DNA of 64,000 nucleotides from Riemerella anatipestifer_F. Lineage in GTDB: Bacteria > Bacteroidota > Bacteroidia > Flavobacteriales > Weeksellaceae. This document shows, piece by piece, positions 8,988 to 18,039 of the stretch. Position 1 is the stretch's first letter, and the number at the start of each line of letters is the position of its first letter. The stretch lies in the NCBI RefSeq assembly GCF_037861325.1, contig NZ_JAFELW010000003.1. One strand, 5' to 3'. The position numbers were made by a program, and so were the translations under genes. Under the pieces are notes generated by a model. That model saw only the letters and a program-made list of their open reading frames with translations. It made no database searches and had not been told where the DNA came from.

Positions 8988-9127
8988 GGACGTGCCCCTA
9001 GTCCTTGTGGTGGCTTAGGCTCGGGTCGGTCTTCGGGCAGTCGCTATCTTATAAAATCCAAAGGCTAATTCCTTTCATTTTTTATAAGATGAGCTCCCAC
9101 AATGCCCTTCGCCCTCACGCACGGTCT
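8988..9127. repeat. Intergenic palindromic element, GC-richer than its surroundings
   Basis: A 140-base block starting GGACGTGCCCCT and ending CCCTCACGCACGG. At its centre is a nested inverted repeat: 9046-9056 pairs with 9080-9090 (11 bp), and inside it AAAGG (9060-9064) pairs with CCTTT (9071-9075). Base composition differs sharply from the AT-rich flanks. From memory, elements with the same CGTGCCCCT...CCCTCACGC ends occur between genes in many flavobacterial genomes; I cannot check that here. It separates the glycan operon from the next gene. The frame open across it (9005-9187) has no coding support. Confidence 0.6.
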
Positions 9128-9149
9128 GGATATTATAGAGATATTTCTC

Positions 9150-9157
9150 TATCTTTG
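9150..9157 (+). promoter_or_regulatory. -7 promoter element of the acetyltransferase gene
   Basis: TATCTTTG with a partial -33 (TCTG, 9125-9128) 21 bases upstream, at the right boundary of the palindromic element. ATG follows at 9184. Confidence 0.6.
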
Positions 9158-9183
9158 CCACAATTCTTATCAATCTACCTTAG

Positions 9184-9735
9184 ATGAATTACACTACTAT
9201 ACAAAAAGACTTCTACCGAGAGAGCGGAAAGTGGCTTTCGGGGATTCAGATATTCAAAAAATGTTTCAGCCCTAATCTGCATTATATTTATTGGTTTCGT
9301 AAAGCTCAAAAATACCAAAGCACTCCTTTTTTAGGTAGCATTGTACGGCTTATACTTAGGCATTATCAGATAAAATATGGTTTTCAGATTTATCCTGAAA
9401 CTAAAATAGGAGAAGGTTTTTATTTAGGACATTGGGGAGCAGTGGTTATCAATCCGAAAACCATTATTGGTAAAAATTGCAATATAGCACAAGGGGTTAC
9501 TATAGGTCAGCAGAACCGAGGTAAAAAACAGGGTGTGCCTACTATTGGAGATGAAGTTTGGATTGGGGCTAACGCAGTAGTTGTAGGTGGAATAACCATA
9601 GGGAATAATGTACTCATTGCTCCTAATGCATATGTGAATACCGATGTGCCTAGTGGTTCTGTAGTTATGGGGAATCCAGCACAAATTATCCCTAATGACC
9701 AAGCAACAGAAGGGTACATCAATCATAAAGTTTAA
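9184..9735 (+). CDS. Serine acetyltransferase-like hexapeptide-repeat acetyltransferase
   Basis: 183 residues. The C-terminal two thirds is a left-handed beta helix built of hexapeptide repeats (IGEGFYLGHWGAVVI, IGKNCNIAQGVTIGQ, IGDEVWIGANAVVVG, IGNNVLIAPNAYVN) with the acetyl-CoA binding GNPAQII end. H425-equivalent positions cannot be assigned confidently. The short N-terminal helical part resembles CysE and the colanic-acid type WcaB acetyltransferases. Next to glycosyltransferases, O-acetylation of a glycan sugar is more likely than cysteine synthesis, but both fit. It has its own promoter and is separated from the operon by the palindromic element. Confidence 0.8.
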   Translation: MNYTTIQKDFYRESGKWLSGIQIFKKCFSPNLHYIYWFRKAQKYQSTPFLGSIVRLILRHYQIKYGFQIYPETKIGEGFYLGHWGAVVINPKTIIGKNCNIAQGVTIGQQNRGKKQGVPTIGDEVWIGANAVVVGGITIGNNVLIAPNAYVNTDVPSGSVVMGNPAQIIPNDQATEGYINHKV

Positions 9736-9739
9736 TTAT

Positions 9740-9762
9740 AAAAAGTGTTAAAAAACGCTTTA
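9740..9762 (+). terminator. Weak terminator-like hairpin after the acetyltransferase gene
   Basis: AAAGTGTT and AACGCTTT can pair with one G-U wobble around a short A-rich loop. There is no strong T run, so efficiency is doubtful. Confidence 0.3.
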
Positions 9763-9778
9763 ATTTATTCAAAAACAT

Positions 9779-9786
9779 TATATTTG
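9779..9786 (+). promoter_or_regulatory. -7 promoter element of the carbonic anhydrase gene
   Basis: TATATTTG, fits TAnnTTTG; the ATG is 81 bases downstream, leaving a leader with no obvious structure. Confidence 0.5.
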
Positions 9787-9867
9787 CATAATTCTTGATA
9801 CCCTTGGGTGTTGATTACAGATTGAAGATTATTTAAAACGAGGAGACTAATTTTAAATTTATATATT

Positions 9868-10551
9868 ATGCCAAATTCGTATGAAGTAATTTTCGAAAAC
9901 AACAAAAAGTGGGTAGAAAGTAAACTGGGTGGAGATGCTGATTTTTTCAAAAATTTAGCTAAAAATCAAACTCCAGATTTTCTTTACATTGGATGTTCGG
10001 ATAGTAGAGCAACAGCAGAGGAGTTAATGGGGGCTCAGCCGGGCGAAGTGTTTGTTCACAGAAATATAGCTAATGTGGTAAATACTTTAGATATGAGTTC
10101 TACAGCAGTTATACAATATGCCGTAGAGCATCTTAAAGTAAAGCACATTGTGGTATGTGGGCATTATAACTGTGGAGGTGTAAAAGCTGCTATGTCTTCT
10201 CAGGATTTAGGATTGCTTAATCCTTGGTTGAGAACTATTAGAGATGTTTATAGGTTACACCAAGCAGAGCTCGATGCTATCGAAGACGAACATAAGCGTT
10301 TCGATAGATTGGTAGAGCTGAATGTTCAAGAACAGTGCATCAATGTAATTAAAATGGCGTGTGTGCAAGAAAGATACATTTTAGAAGAGTTTCCTATTGT
10401 ACACGGGTGGGTGTTTGATTTAAGAACTGGGAAGTTGATAGATTTGAATCTTGATTTTGCTAAGATGCTTAAAGATATTCAAAAAATCTACAATCTAACA
10501 GATTCTGATTGGGTAATGAGTAGAAGAAATAACAAAAATCTAAACCCTTAA
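9868..10551 (+). CDS. can: Beta-class carbonic anhydrase
   Basis: Interconverts CO2 and bicarbonate in the cytosol. 227 residues, normal length for the class. Zinc ligands are C43 (in IGCSDSR), H99 and C102 (CGHYNCGG); D45/R47 form the catalytic dyad. The middle segment GEVFVHRNIANVV is typical. Followed after 12 bases by a small exported protein and then a SulP transporter, a grouping suggesting bicarbonate uptake coupled to hydration. No cysteine-rich or regulatory extension. Identification is firm; the coupling to the transporter is inferred from position. Confidence 0.95.
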   Translation: MPNSYEVIFENNKKWVESKLGGDADFFKNLAKNQTPDFLYIGCSDSRATAEELMGAQPGEVFVHRNIANVVNTLDMSSTAVIQYAVEHLKVKHIVVCGHYNCGGVKAAMSSQDLGLLNPWLRTIRDVYRLHQAELDAIEDEHKRFDRLVELNVQEQCINVIKMACVQERYILEEFPIVHGWVFDLRTGKLIDLNLDFAKMLKDIQKIYNLTDSDWVMSRRNNKNLNP

Positions 10552-10563
10552 AAAGTTTTTTAG

Positions 10564-10860
10564 ATGAGGTTTAAAAGTATTTTATTATTGATTATTTTCC
10601 TAAACTTTATGGCGTTACCAAGTATCGCTAAGGTGTTTGGTGAAGATATTTCAACTGTTACTTTTACAATCTCTGAAGAAGAAACGCATTCTGGAGAAAC
10701 CACTTTGTTTTCAGAAAAGATGATTTCGGAGCCTATGAGCTTGCAAGGTTTTTCCTCGCTGTCTACTTATAAACACACCAATAAGGTGTTTGTAGGTACT
10801 GATGATGTGGCTCATCTCTCGCCGTTCTTATCGGTGCATTATACGCCTCCAGAAGCTTAA
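10564..10860 (+). CDS. Small exported protein of unknown function between can and sulP
   Basis: 98 residues. Residues 1-22 form a clear signal peptide (MRFKSILLLIIF..., cleavage after PSIA). The mature part is about 76 residues with an acidic/histidine stretch EEETHSGE, a single lysine-rich KHTNK, and an end YTPPEA. No cysteine, no known domain recognised. Starting 12 bases after can, it is probably translated from the same mRNA. Its place between a carbonic anhydrase and an anion transporter invites a role in periplasmic anion or metal handling, but that is speculation. Confidence 0.7.
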   Translation: MRFKSILLLIIFLNFMALPSIAKVFGEDISTVTFTISEEETHSGETTLFSEKMISEPMSLQGFSSLSTYKHTNKVFVGTDDVAHLSPFLSVHYTPPEA

Positions 10861-10999
10861 TATTACTACTATCTCTTCTTACCTGAGGAGGTTCAGCTTG
10901 ATATTTTATCAATTTTAGTCGTTTGAAATAACGGTAATTCTCTTAGAGAGGTTATTGGTTATTGTAGAAACGAGAGTTCTAATTATTTCAATATTTAAA

Positions 11000-12604
11000 A
11001 TGAAAAAGACATCTTTATTAGGAGGTTTTAAAGAAAACTTTCCTTCAGGACTTGTTGTGTTCTTGGTAGCATTACCATTGTGTTTAGGAATTGCATTAGC
11101 ATCTGGAGCACCACCGCTTTCTGGTATTATTTCTGGTATTATAGGTGGTATTGTGGTAGGTTATATTAGTAATTCACATATATCAGTATCAGGGCCTGCT
11201 GCTGGTTTAACAGCTATTATCCTTACAGCTATTACAGATTTAGGAGCGTTTGAGCTTTTTCTTTGCGCGGGTATTATAGCAGGCGTAATACAGTTGATTT
11301 TAGGGTTTGTGCGTGCAGGTAGTATTTCTAATTATTTCCCTACTAATGTGATAGAAGGTATGCTTGCTGGTATTGGAGTTATCATTATTATGAAACAAAT
11401 CCCGCACGCTTTAGGATATGATAGTGATTTTGAAGGAAATGAAACCATTTTTGACAACGGCTATAATCTTGATTCTATATCTAGCTATCTTCAAAATCTT
11501 AGCTCATCGGTTCATATGGGGGCAATTATAGTAACATTAGTTTCTCTTGCGATTCTTTTGTTGTGGGACAATGTGGCAGCACTTAGAAAACTTAAAATGT
11601 TACCAGGAGCATTAGTGGCGGTAGCGGTAGGTATTTTATTAAATGAATTTTTCAAGGCTAGTGGAAGTTCTTTAGCGATAAATGAAGAACATTTAGTTAA
11701 TTTACCAGTGCCTCAATCTGCTGAAGATTTTAAAAATATGATTGTACTTCCAGATTTCTCAGGCTTTTTAAACTCTAAAGTTTGGGTAGCTGGTGCTACT
11801 ATAGCTATTGTAGCTTCTATAGAAACATTATTATGTATTGAAGCGGCGGATAGATTGGATAAGAAAAGAAGAATTACAGATACCAACTTAGAGCTTAGAG
11901 CTCAAGGGATAGGTAATATGGTGAGTGCTTTTATTGGGGGGCTTCCAATGACTTCAGTAGTGGTTCGTTCTTCAGCTAATGCCAATGCGGGAGCTACATC
12001 TAAAGTTTCGGCTATTATACATGGGGTATTGTTATTAGTTTGTGCAGTATCTATACCTGTTATCCTTAATAAGATACCTTTGGCTACTTTAGCAGCGGTA
12101 CTTCTTTTAGTAGGATATAAATTAGCAAAACCATCTACAATTGCTCACTTTTGGCACAAAGGGAAGTACCAATTCATTCCTTTCATCGCTACGGTAGTAG
12201 CAGTTGTGGCTACAGACTTACTGAAAGGAGTGGGTGTAGGTATGGCGATTTCTATATTCTATATTTTACAAGGGAATATGAAAAGAGCGTACTATTTTAG
12301 TCGTGAAGAGTTAGACGAAGCTGATGAGATTACCATAAGATTAGCAGAAGAGGTGTCGTTTCTTAACAAAGCGGCAATCAAGAAGACTTTAAAAAATATT
12401 AAACCTAATTCTAAAGTAACTATAGATGCTAGAAATACCTCTTATATTACTACAGATGTATTAGAACTGATACAAGACTTTGCTAATGTAAGAGCTAAGG
12501 AGGAAGATATAGAAGTAGTGTTACTAGGGTTTAGAACATCTTATAAAGATTATGAAAAAGACCAACATTCTCATATAGAGCTTGGTCATGGTAAAGCAAT
12601 TTAA
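11000..12604 (+). CDS. SulP family inorganic anion transporter with STAS domain
   Basis: Inner-membrane transporter, likely for bicarbonate or sulfate. From ATG 11000 it has 534 residues; an in-frame TTG at 10955 would add 15 residues without the expected FPSGLVVFLVALPLCLGIALASGAPP start of the fold, so I prefer the ATG. About 10-12 membrane helices, then a C-terminal cytosolic STAS-like domain (from about residue 440, VTIDARNTSYITTDVLELI). Substrate is inferred: the carbonic anhydrase upstream points to bicarbonate, as in BicA-type transporters. The 139 bases before the ATG contain only a short TCTCT/AGAGA inverted repeat. Confidence 0.9.
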   Translation: MKKTSLLGGFKENFPSGLVVFLVALPLCLGIALASGAPPLSGIISGIIGGIVVGYISNSHISVSGPAAGLTAIILTAITDLGAFELFLCAGIIAGVIQLILGFVRAGSISNYFPTNVIEGMLAGIGVIIIMKQIPHALGYDSDFEGNETIFDNGYNLDSISSYLQNLSSSVHMGAIIVTLVSLAILLLWDNVAALRKLKMLPGALVAVAVGILLNEFFKASGSSLAINEEHLVNLPVPQSAEDFKNMIVLPDFSGFLNSKVWVAGATIAIVASIETLLCIEAADRLDKKRRITDTNLELRAQGIGNMVSAFIGGLPMTSVVVRSSANANAGATSKVSAIIHGVLLLVCAVSIPVILNKIPLATLAAVLLLVGYKLAKPSTIAHFWHKGKYQFIPFIATVVAVVATDLLKGVGVGMAISIFYILQGNMKRAYYFSREELDEADEITIRLAEEVSFLNKAAIKKTLKNIKPNSKVTIDARNTSYITTDVLELIQDFANVRAKEEDIEVVLLGFRTSYKDYEKDQHSHIELGHGKAI

Positions 12605-12636
12605 TTTCATTTTATAAGTTTTTCACTAGGAAAGTT

Positions 12637-12673
12637 GGGCATTGGTTTTTATAAACTGATGCCTAATTTTTTT
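12637..12673 (+). terminator. Rho-independent terminator after the SulP gene
   Basis: 12-bp stem (12637-12648 with 12653-12664, several G-U pairs), loop TTAT, then seven T. Confidence 0.75.
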
Positions 12674-12730
12674 AATGAGGAAAATTTTAAGGATTAAGGA
12701 TCTGTGTTTAAGAAATTATTTGGCTCTTAG

Positions 12731-13798
12731 TCATTTCCTTATCCTTTTTAGAATAGGTTTTTCTATAATAAACCAAGATAAAGATGCGGCTATAATTGTT
12801 ATTAGTAAAATTATCACAAAATTATTGTGTATGGATAAGCTATTTTGAATGAAGATATTGATAATAAGCATATGATAAATGTAGATTCCATATGAAATAT
12901 CTTGTCCTCTTAATAAAATATGTGATATGTTATTTTGGCTAAAAGCGAAAGATAGGATAGAGATATTTAATAATATTATAAAAGCTATTTTATAAAAAGA
13001 ATGTAGATAATAATTGTTAAGATCTATATCAATATGATTCTTGCATAAAAAATATAGAAATATGAATAATGAAGTCCAAATAATACATTTTTGTTCAATA
13101 AATCGTCTAATAGTTCCCCAGTAATTGTAGAAAAATATTCCAAGCATAAAATAGAAGAGGTATTGTGATAGAGATATAAATCCTAATTTATAAATTAAAA
13201 AATTTTTATCAAAATGAGATATCCAATGGTTGAATATAATAGAAGAAGTAAAAAACATAAAGAATATAAAAAATTTGTAATTTTTATACTTTTTTACTAA
13301 AAAAAATAGAATAGGTACAAAAAAGTAAAATTGTAGTTCTACACAGATGCTCCAAAGACTAGCATTTGGAGAGCCTTCTCCAAAGAATTTTAAAAACTCT
13401 GGTGTCCAGAATTGGATGATACTTAATTGGCCTAATATCCAAGTTAAGAATATACCAAAATTACTATAAATGGTATGATTTTTATCATGAATCCACAGTA
13501 CTGTGATAGTAACAAAAAGACAAAACCAAAGAGCGGGGTAGATTCTGAAGAACCTATTTTTAGCATATTTTTTTATATTTTTGGAATTTCTATCAAAAGA
13601 CCAATAAATAAGGAAGCCGCTAACCATAAAAAAGATTGGTACACCAGGGAATGCAAGTATAAGCTCTTTTATAAAATTTAAAATTTCACTCTGAAAATCA
13701 TACTTATAGAAAGTGTGTCTAAAAACAACCTGAATAGCAGCAAGGAGTCTAATTAGATCAAAGTTATTATGTATAGATGGAGAGATGTTATTTTCCAT
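12731..13798 (-). CDS. Acyltransferase 3 family membrane protein (OafA/NodX-like)
   Basis: 355 residues, about ten hydrophobic helices. The N-terminal family signature is present: FDLIRLLAAIQVVFRHTFY, with the conserved histidine, followed by GVPIFFMVSGFLIYWSF and a WSICVELQFYFFVPIL segment. Such proteins acetylate or otherwise acylate surface sugars or lipids. The gene is strikingly AT-rich (long runs of Phe, Ile, Asn codons), more so than the neighbours. It starts 10 bases after the stop of the large T9SS cargo gene, so the two are probably one transcript. Unlike the MBOAT at 5370 it has no SGNH partner beside it. Confidence 0.88.
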   Translation of the reverse strand: MENNISPSIHNNFDLIRLLAAIQVVFRHTFYKYDFQSEILNFIKELILAFPGVPIFFMVSGFLIYWSFDRNSKNIKKYAKNRFFRIYPALWFCLFVTITVLWIHDKNHTIYSNFGIFLTWILGQLSIIQFWTPEFLKFFGEGSPNASLWSICVELQFYFFVPILFFLVKKYKNYKFFIFFMFFTSSIIFNHWISHFDKNFLIYKLGFISLSQYLFYFMLGIFFYNYWGTIRRFIEQKCIIWTSLFIFLYFLCKNHIDIDLNNYYLHSFYKIAFIILLNISILSFAFSQNNISHILLRGQDISYGIYIYHMLIINIFIQNSLSIHNNFVIILLITIIAASLSWFIIEKPILKRIRK

Positions 13799-13808
13799 AT
13801 AAGATTAT

Positions 13809-16800
13809 TTACTTCTTTATAATTTTGAATGATTTTTCTATCCCATTTTTTATGTGTAGTATGTACGCTCCTGATGGAAGATTAGAAAAGTCTATTTTTG
13901 ATGAGTTTTCATATCCATGTTTAATAACAGCTCCGCTAGTATTTATAATTTTATATTCAAACTGTTGAATTGATATAAATACTGCATCTTGTGTTGGGTT
14001 AGGATGTATGGTTATATTGTTTTTATTATCAATAAGCTTGCTTTGTTGATTGTTTATTACATGGGGGAAACTAATGTTGAATATTAAAGGTTCTTTTTCG
14101 TATCTTACACATCTGACATTTAAAGCCATATAGGGGTCAAAGTCCCTTTTTATTTGCATGGAATTAAGAATACTATCAAATAAAATGCCATTGGCGAAGC
14201 CTTTATAATGAGAAGAGAAACCTGAAGACCATACTCCTGAATAATGTTGACTAGGGTTTTGTGAGATGGGAATAGAGTTTCCTCTAAATCCTTTTATGCC
14301 AATAAAAGAATAATTGCCAATAGAATAATCAGATGGGAAGGTATACCCAATGATTTTATTGTTTAGTTTTATGGTATTTCCATTATATGAATTTATAGGA
14401 GTTTTATAATCAACCTCACTAATTCCTTTTTTATACCAAGGGGTTGTTCCCTTTTGAAATGCAACATCACTGCTTCCTGATATTATATTTGGAATTTTCC
14501 ACCCATATGGGCATGGATCAAATACAGATTTATCTCCACTATGCCCCCATCTATTATGAGCTTCATTAGGTTCATCTGAAACCCAATCTGTTCCTAGAAT
14601 GTATAAATTATTATAATTACTAGGGATCATGTACGAAAGGGGATTTCTGATAGAAAATATGATATTTTTTCTTAATTTTTGGTATTTTTTGTCTGTTGAT
14701 AGAATAGATTTAGAATATGTGTTATATTCAATTGTATAATCTCTTGAATAAGAATCTTTATCTATTTTGATGTATGTATTTTTATCACTCACATTATCAT
14801 GTGAGCTGGTGTATATATGGTAGTTTTTTCCATCAGGGGTTTCAAAAGAAGGTAGAGGGTCTTTTCTGCCATATTGATATAGGAGCCCTCCAGATGTGGA
14901 TATATTATATATTTCTTGCTCAGAAATGTTGTTAGGGTTTTGTAATGTAGGAAAGCTATTTAAAGCTCCTAAGTTTCTATCCATAAATTCAGTGGTAATA
15001 GATAGATTGTTTTGAGCGTAGTTAACATAGTTTGTGATAGTAGAGTCTATTGGCTCTGTCGTATAAGGAGGTAAAGGTTTTATATCTGTATCACTTACCC
15101 AGATATGCCAACTCCAATAAATAGGATTTTTTATACTCCTATTATGAAGTGAAATTAAAGCATTTCCAGACTGGTTAGGAGAGATCTTTACAACTATTTT
15201 AGTGTTTTTTAAATTTTCTAAGTTTGAGTTCGGTGTATTTATGCTGATATTTTGTATTAAATCTTTATTTGTAGTCCAAAAGACATTAGCTTTCAGATCT
15301 CCTAATTCTAGGATTTCATTATCAGATAAAATTTGATTATACACAGAGAAAGCTTTACTGACTGGGATTTCTATAACTTGTTCATTGTTGCTTTTAGTAA
15401 CATTATATGTGTTAGGGTTATTTAGTCCCTCTTTGTATATAATCTTATTATTAGTGCTTTTGAAATATATTGTAGGAAAGTTATAGTTGTTTATATTGTA
15501 CAGAGGATCTTTTATACATCTACAGGCTAAGGCATCAGAAGTTGAGTTTTTGCTTAGGGGAAAGTAGTAGAAAAGGCCATGAACATTTGGAAATCTAGGA
15601 TCAACTATATATTTTTGATCTCCATCAGGTACTAATCTGAGAGATCTTGCTTCCACATGAGGAGTTTTATTACTATAATACCAACTCATCATTGTTGCTG
15701 TCCATAGATAGGTTTCGTGGGTATCAGTGTAAGACTTATTTTTAGCAATAAATCCAGTTCCAGGAAATATTCCCATATTTTTTTCATTTACATCTGTTAA
15801 ATCAAAACCTATTTTATTGTAGACCTTAATTCCTTTCATATAGCTAGGAACATTTTCGTTGGTAGGCTTTATTATATGATGTTTTAACATTTCAAATGTT
15901 TTTGTTGTGATATTAGTTTTAAAGCCAAAAGGAGAGTAATCTAACCTTATGCCTAGATCTTTTGTTCCCCACCCATCACTTGTCGTATGGGATACCAAAA
16001 CAGAGGGCATCCTCCAACCATTAGGACATGGGTCAAAGTATGATTTTGTTTGATATGGTTTTATTGAGCTGTCGGCATTGGCATCAATTTCATTAGATAT
16101 TCCTTTTGAATTATCAGACCATAAATTCAATCGTGCTAGTCTATAGTTGGGGAAGTTTGGATTGTCGGTGTCGCCAAACCAATTATAGGGTAGGTTGGGG
16201 TTATTATTATAATTGAGATTAATGTATAATAAGCTTAGAGGATTTTGGATAGATTTGATTAGTTGATTTTTAAATTTTTGAGGAGAGGATGAATTTATTG
16301 TAAAATCATTTATTGTTTTTGCTCCATTTTGATATTTGGCGTTTGGATGTCGTACTTTACCAATAATTCCTTCAATTTCATAAAAATCATCCATGTTAGT
16401 AACAAGAGGAGGAATGGGGTCTTTTCTTCCCCATTGATACAGAAGCCCCTCAGATTTTTTCCAAAGACCCTTACCGAAAGAATTGTTGGTTGAACCTAAA
16501 TTTCTGTCCATCCACCCCCAGTCTTCGTCAGGAATTATTTCAGTAGATCCGTCCTCTAGTTGTCTGGCTTCAAACCCCTGCCTGTGTTTAGAACCGTTAT
16601 AGGGATTGTCGGTGACCCATACATGCCAACTCCAATAGATAGGGTCTGTGGAATTACCATTCTCTCCGATATGAAAAGATATAACAGCGTTTCCTTTCCC
16701 AACGGTTTTATTAATAGGAACTTCTATAACTGATGATTGAGAGTTTCCTATTAAATTTAGTCTATAGTCTATATTTGATTTTATTAATCCTGATACATCT

Positions 16801-17855
16801 TCCCAGTAAACAAACGCCGACAATTTTTTATTAGTGTCATTAATGGGTTGGTTTATTCCTGTGGGGATTGATGCTGAAGCCCACATGTCATAAGCTTTTT
16901 TAACAGGGATGTATAGTCCATCGTTTTCAGAATCTACATCAAAAATATAGCTGTTTGGAGCTAATTTATAATCTTTACTTACAGTAGATTCTACAGTCTC
17001 TAGATCTGAAATGTATATGTTTTTTTCATATCTTATACTTGCATTTACATTTATAGCTTGTCTTTGTGAAGAGTTATTTGTATATGCTTTTACCTTAATA
17101 TAATATTTACCCGATGGGATAAGGTAATTCTCAACTTCAGGATTTCTTGAATTTAACCAACCTTTTGCCCCATCACTTAGCCAAGAGGTTTTTGTAATTT
17201 CATTTTCAATTTCAGAATTGTCATCATTTATTTTTACAAGGTAAGTCCAACCTCTAACAAAAGAGAGGGATCTTAAATTTAATACAGCACTTGTGTTATT
17301 TGGAACAGAGAAAACTCTACTGTGGTAGTAATGATATCCTGTTGTAGTTTTACCTGCTGTAATCCAATTGCTTACATCTGATTTGTTGTTTGTTATCGGT
17401 GACGACCAACCACTCATCGCATATCTTGTGTATGGAGTAGATTTTTCTCCGTTGGAAGATACATAGTTCCAGTTATTATCAAGTTCTCCAGAATCGTTTA
17501 ATGGGGAACCATTTTTATCTATGCCAGTACTCAGATTAAAATACCGTTCTTTAAGTTTATATATCTCTCTTTTGGAAGTTTCTCTTCCAAAAGCACTTTC
17601 TGTAGTTAATTTTGATATGATTTTATCAAAAGAAGAGAAATGTACAATTGGATTCTTTTCTATGGATACTATTGTCTTGACTCCATCATTAAATTCCCAA
17701 TAATAAGTGTCATTATTGTCATAAGTGCTTTTAAAATGGAAAGTGCTATCATTAACGGGGATGATTTCAAATTTGGAGGATGATGGTATTTGACCATAGC
17801 TGAAAATAGTAGTAAGTAAATAAAGACAGGTTGCAAAAATGTTTGACTTTTCCAT
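13809..17855 (-). CDS. Large secreted protein with two FISUMP-like modules and a T9SS type A sorting domain
   Basis: 1348 residues. Signal peptide 1-21 (ends IFSYGQ). A PKD-like region near 25-90 (YYWEFNDG) is followed by a beta-rich stretch to about 300. Then come two homologous modules: about 313-782 and 827-1252. Each has a YWSWH(V/I)WV core (407-413, 913-919), MDRNLG (449-454, 958-963), LLYQ(W/Y)GRKDP, and FDPCP(N/Y)GW (607-614, 1112-1119), the pattern of FISUMP-type domains. Residues 1278-1348 (HPNPTQD ... GAYILHI ... IIKK) are a type A C-terminal signal for T9SS export. The outer-membrane translocon SprA is encoded at 36 kb. Low GC; function on the surface unknown. Confidence 0.85.
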   Translation of the reverse strand: MEKSNIFATCLYLLTTIFSYGQIPSSSKFEIIPVNDSTFHFKSTYDNNDTYYWEFNDGVKTIVSIEKNPIVHFSSFDKIISKLTTESAFGRETSKREIYKLKERYFNLSTGIDKNGSPLNDSGELDNNWNYVSSNGEKSTPYTRYAMSGWSSPITNNKSDVSNWITAGKTTTGYHYYHSRVFSVPNNTSAVLNLRSLSFVRGWTYLVKINDDNSEIENEITKTSWLSDGAKGWLNSRNPEVENYLIPSGKYYIKVKAYTNNSSQRQAINVNASIRYEKNIYISDLETVESTVSKDYKLAPNSYIFDVDSENDGLYIPVKKAYDMWASASIPTGINQPINDTNKKLSAFVYWEDVSGLIKSNIDYRLNLIGNSQSSVIEVPINKTVGKGNAVISFHIGENGNSTDPIYWSWHVWVTDNPYNGSKHRQGFEARQLEDGSTEIIPDEDWGWMDRNLGSTNNSFGKGLWKKSEGLLYQWGRKDPIPPLVTNMDDFYEIEGIIGKVRHPNAKYQNGAKTINDFTINSSSPQKFKNQLIKSIQNPLSLLYINLNYNNNPNLPYNWFGDTDNPNFPNYRLARLNLWSDNSKGISNEIDANADSSIKPYQTKSYFDPCPNGWRMPSVLVSHTTSDGWGTKDLGIRLDYSPFGFKTNITTKTFEMLKHHIIKPTNENVPSYMKGIKVYNKIGFDLTDVNEKNMGIFPGTGFIAKNKSYTDTHETYLWTATMMSWYYSNKTPHVEARSLRLVPDGDQKYIVDPRFPNVHGLFYYFPLSKNSTSDALACRCIKDPLYNINNYNFPTIYFKSTNNKIIYKEGLNNPNTYNVTKSNNEQVIEIPVSKAFSVYNQILSDNEILELGDLKANVFWTTNKDLIQNISINTPNSNLENLKNTKIVVKISPNQSGNALISLHNRSIKNPIYWSWHIWVSDTDIKPLPPYTTEPIDSTITNYVNYAQNNLSITTEFMDRNLGALNSFPTLQNPNNISEQEIYNISTSGGLLYQYGRKDPLPSFETPDGKNYHIYTSSHDNVSDKNTYIKIDKDSYSRDYTIEYNTYSKSILSTDKKYQKLRKNIIFSIRNPLSYMIPSNYNNLYILGTDWVSDEPNEAHNRWGHSGDKSVFDPCPYGWKIPNIISGSSDVAFQKGTTPWYKKGISEVDYKTPINSYNGNTIKLNNKIIGYTFPSDYSIGNYSFIGIKGFRGNSIPISQNPSQHYSGVWSSGFSSHYKGFANGILFDSILNSMQIKRDFDPYMALNVRCVRYEKEPLIFNISFPHVINNQQSKLIDNKNNITIHPNPTQDAVFISIQQFEYKIINTSGAVIKHGYENSSKIDFSNLPSGAYILHIKNGIEKSFKIIKK

Positions 17856-17868
17856 AATTAGTTTCTTG

Positions 17869-17876
17869 CAAAGATA
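17869..17876 (-). promoter_or_regulatory. -7 promoter element of the T9SS cargo gene
   Basis: TATCTTTG on the minus strand, 13 bases before ATG 17855. Confidence 0.6.
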
Positions 17877-18015
17877 AAAAAATAGGACATGTGGAAATTA
17901 TATTTTTTATTGAAAAAAGTTAGGAGAATGTTGTTGTTTTGTCTGAGAGCAACCTGAATGTAGATTAGATCTAAATTTTACTTAATGTATTGAACTTACT
18001 TAAACATAAATCTTG

Positions 18016-18023
18016 TATCTTTG
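18016..18023 (+). promoter_or_regulatory. -7 promoter element of the PAP2 gene
   Basis: TATCTTTG with a -33-like TTGA (17990-17993) 22 bases upstream. The in-frame TTG at 18013 overlaps this box, so translation should begin at ATG 18040. Confidence 0.62.
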
Positions 18024-18039
18024 CGAGCTTTTTTTGCCT

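Noticed and set aside
9005..9187. Open frame across the palindromic element
   Set aside because: It exists because the element is GC-richer and lacks stops; no start context, no hydrophobic or domain pattern, and the sequence is better explained as structured repeat.
9184..9735. Calling the hexapeptide protein CysE
   Set aside because: No cysteine-pathway neighbours, short N-terminal domain, and glycan genes alongside; kept as a general acetyltransferase.
10930..10952. TCTCT/AGAGA palindrome as operator of sulP
   Set aside because: Only 5 bp per arm and no second copy nearby; chance is adequate in AT-rich DNA.
10955..10999. Upstream TTG extension of the SulP protein
   Set aside because: The extra 15 residues are not part of the family N-terminus and ATG 11000 fits better.
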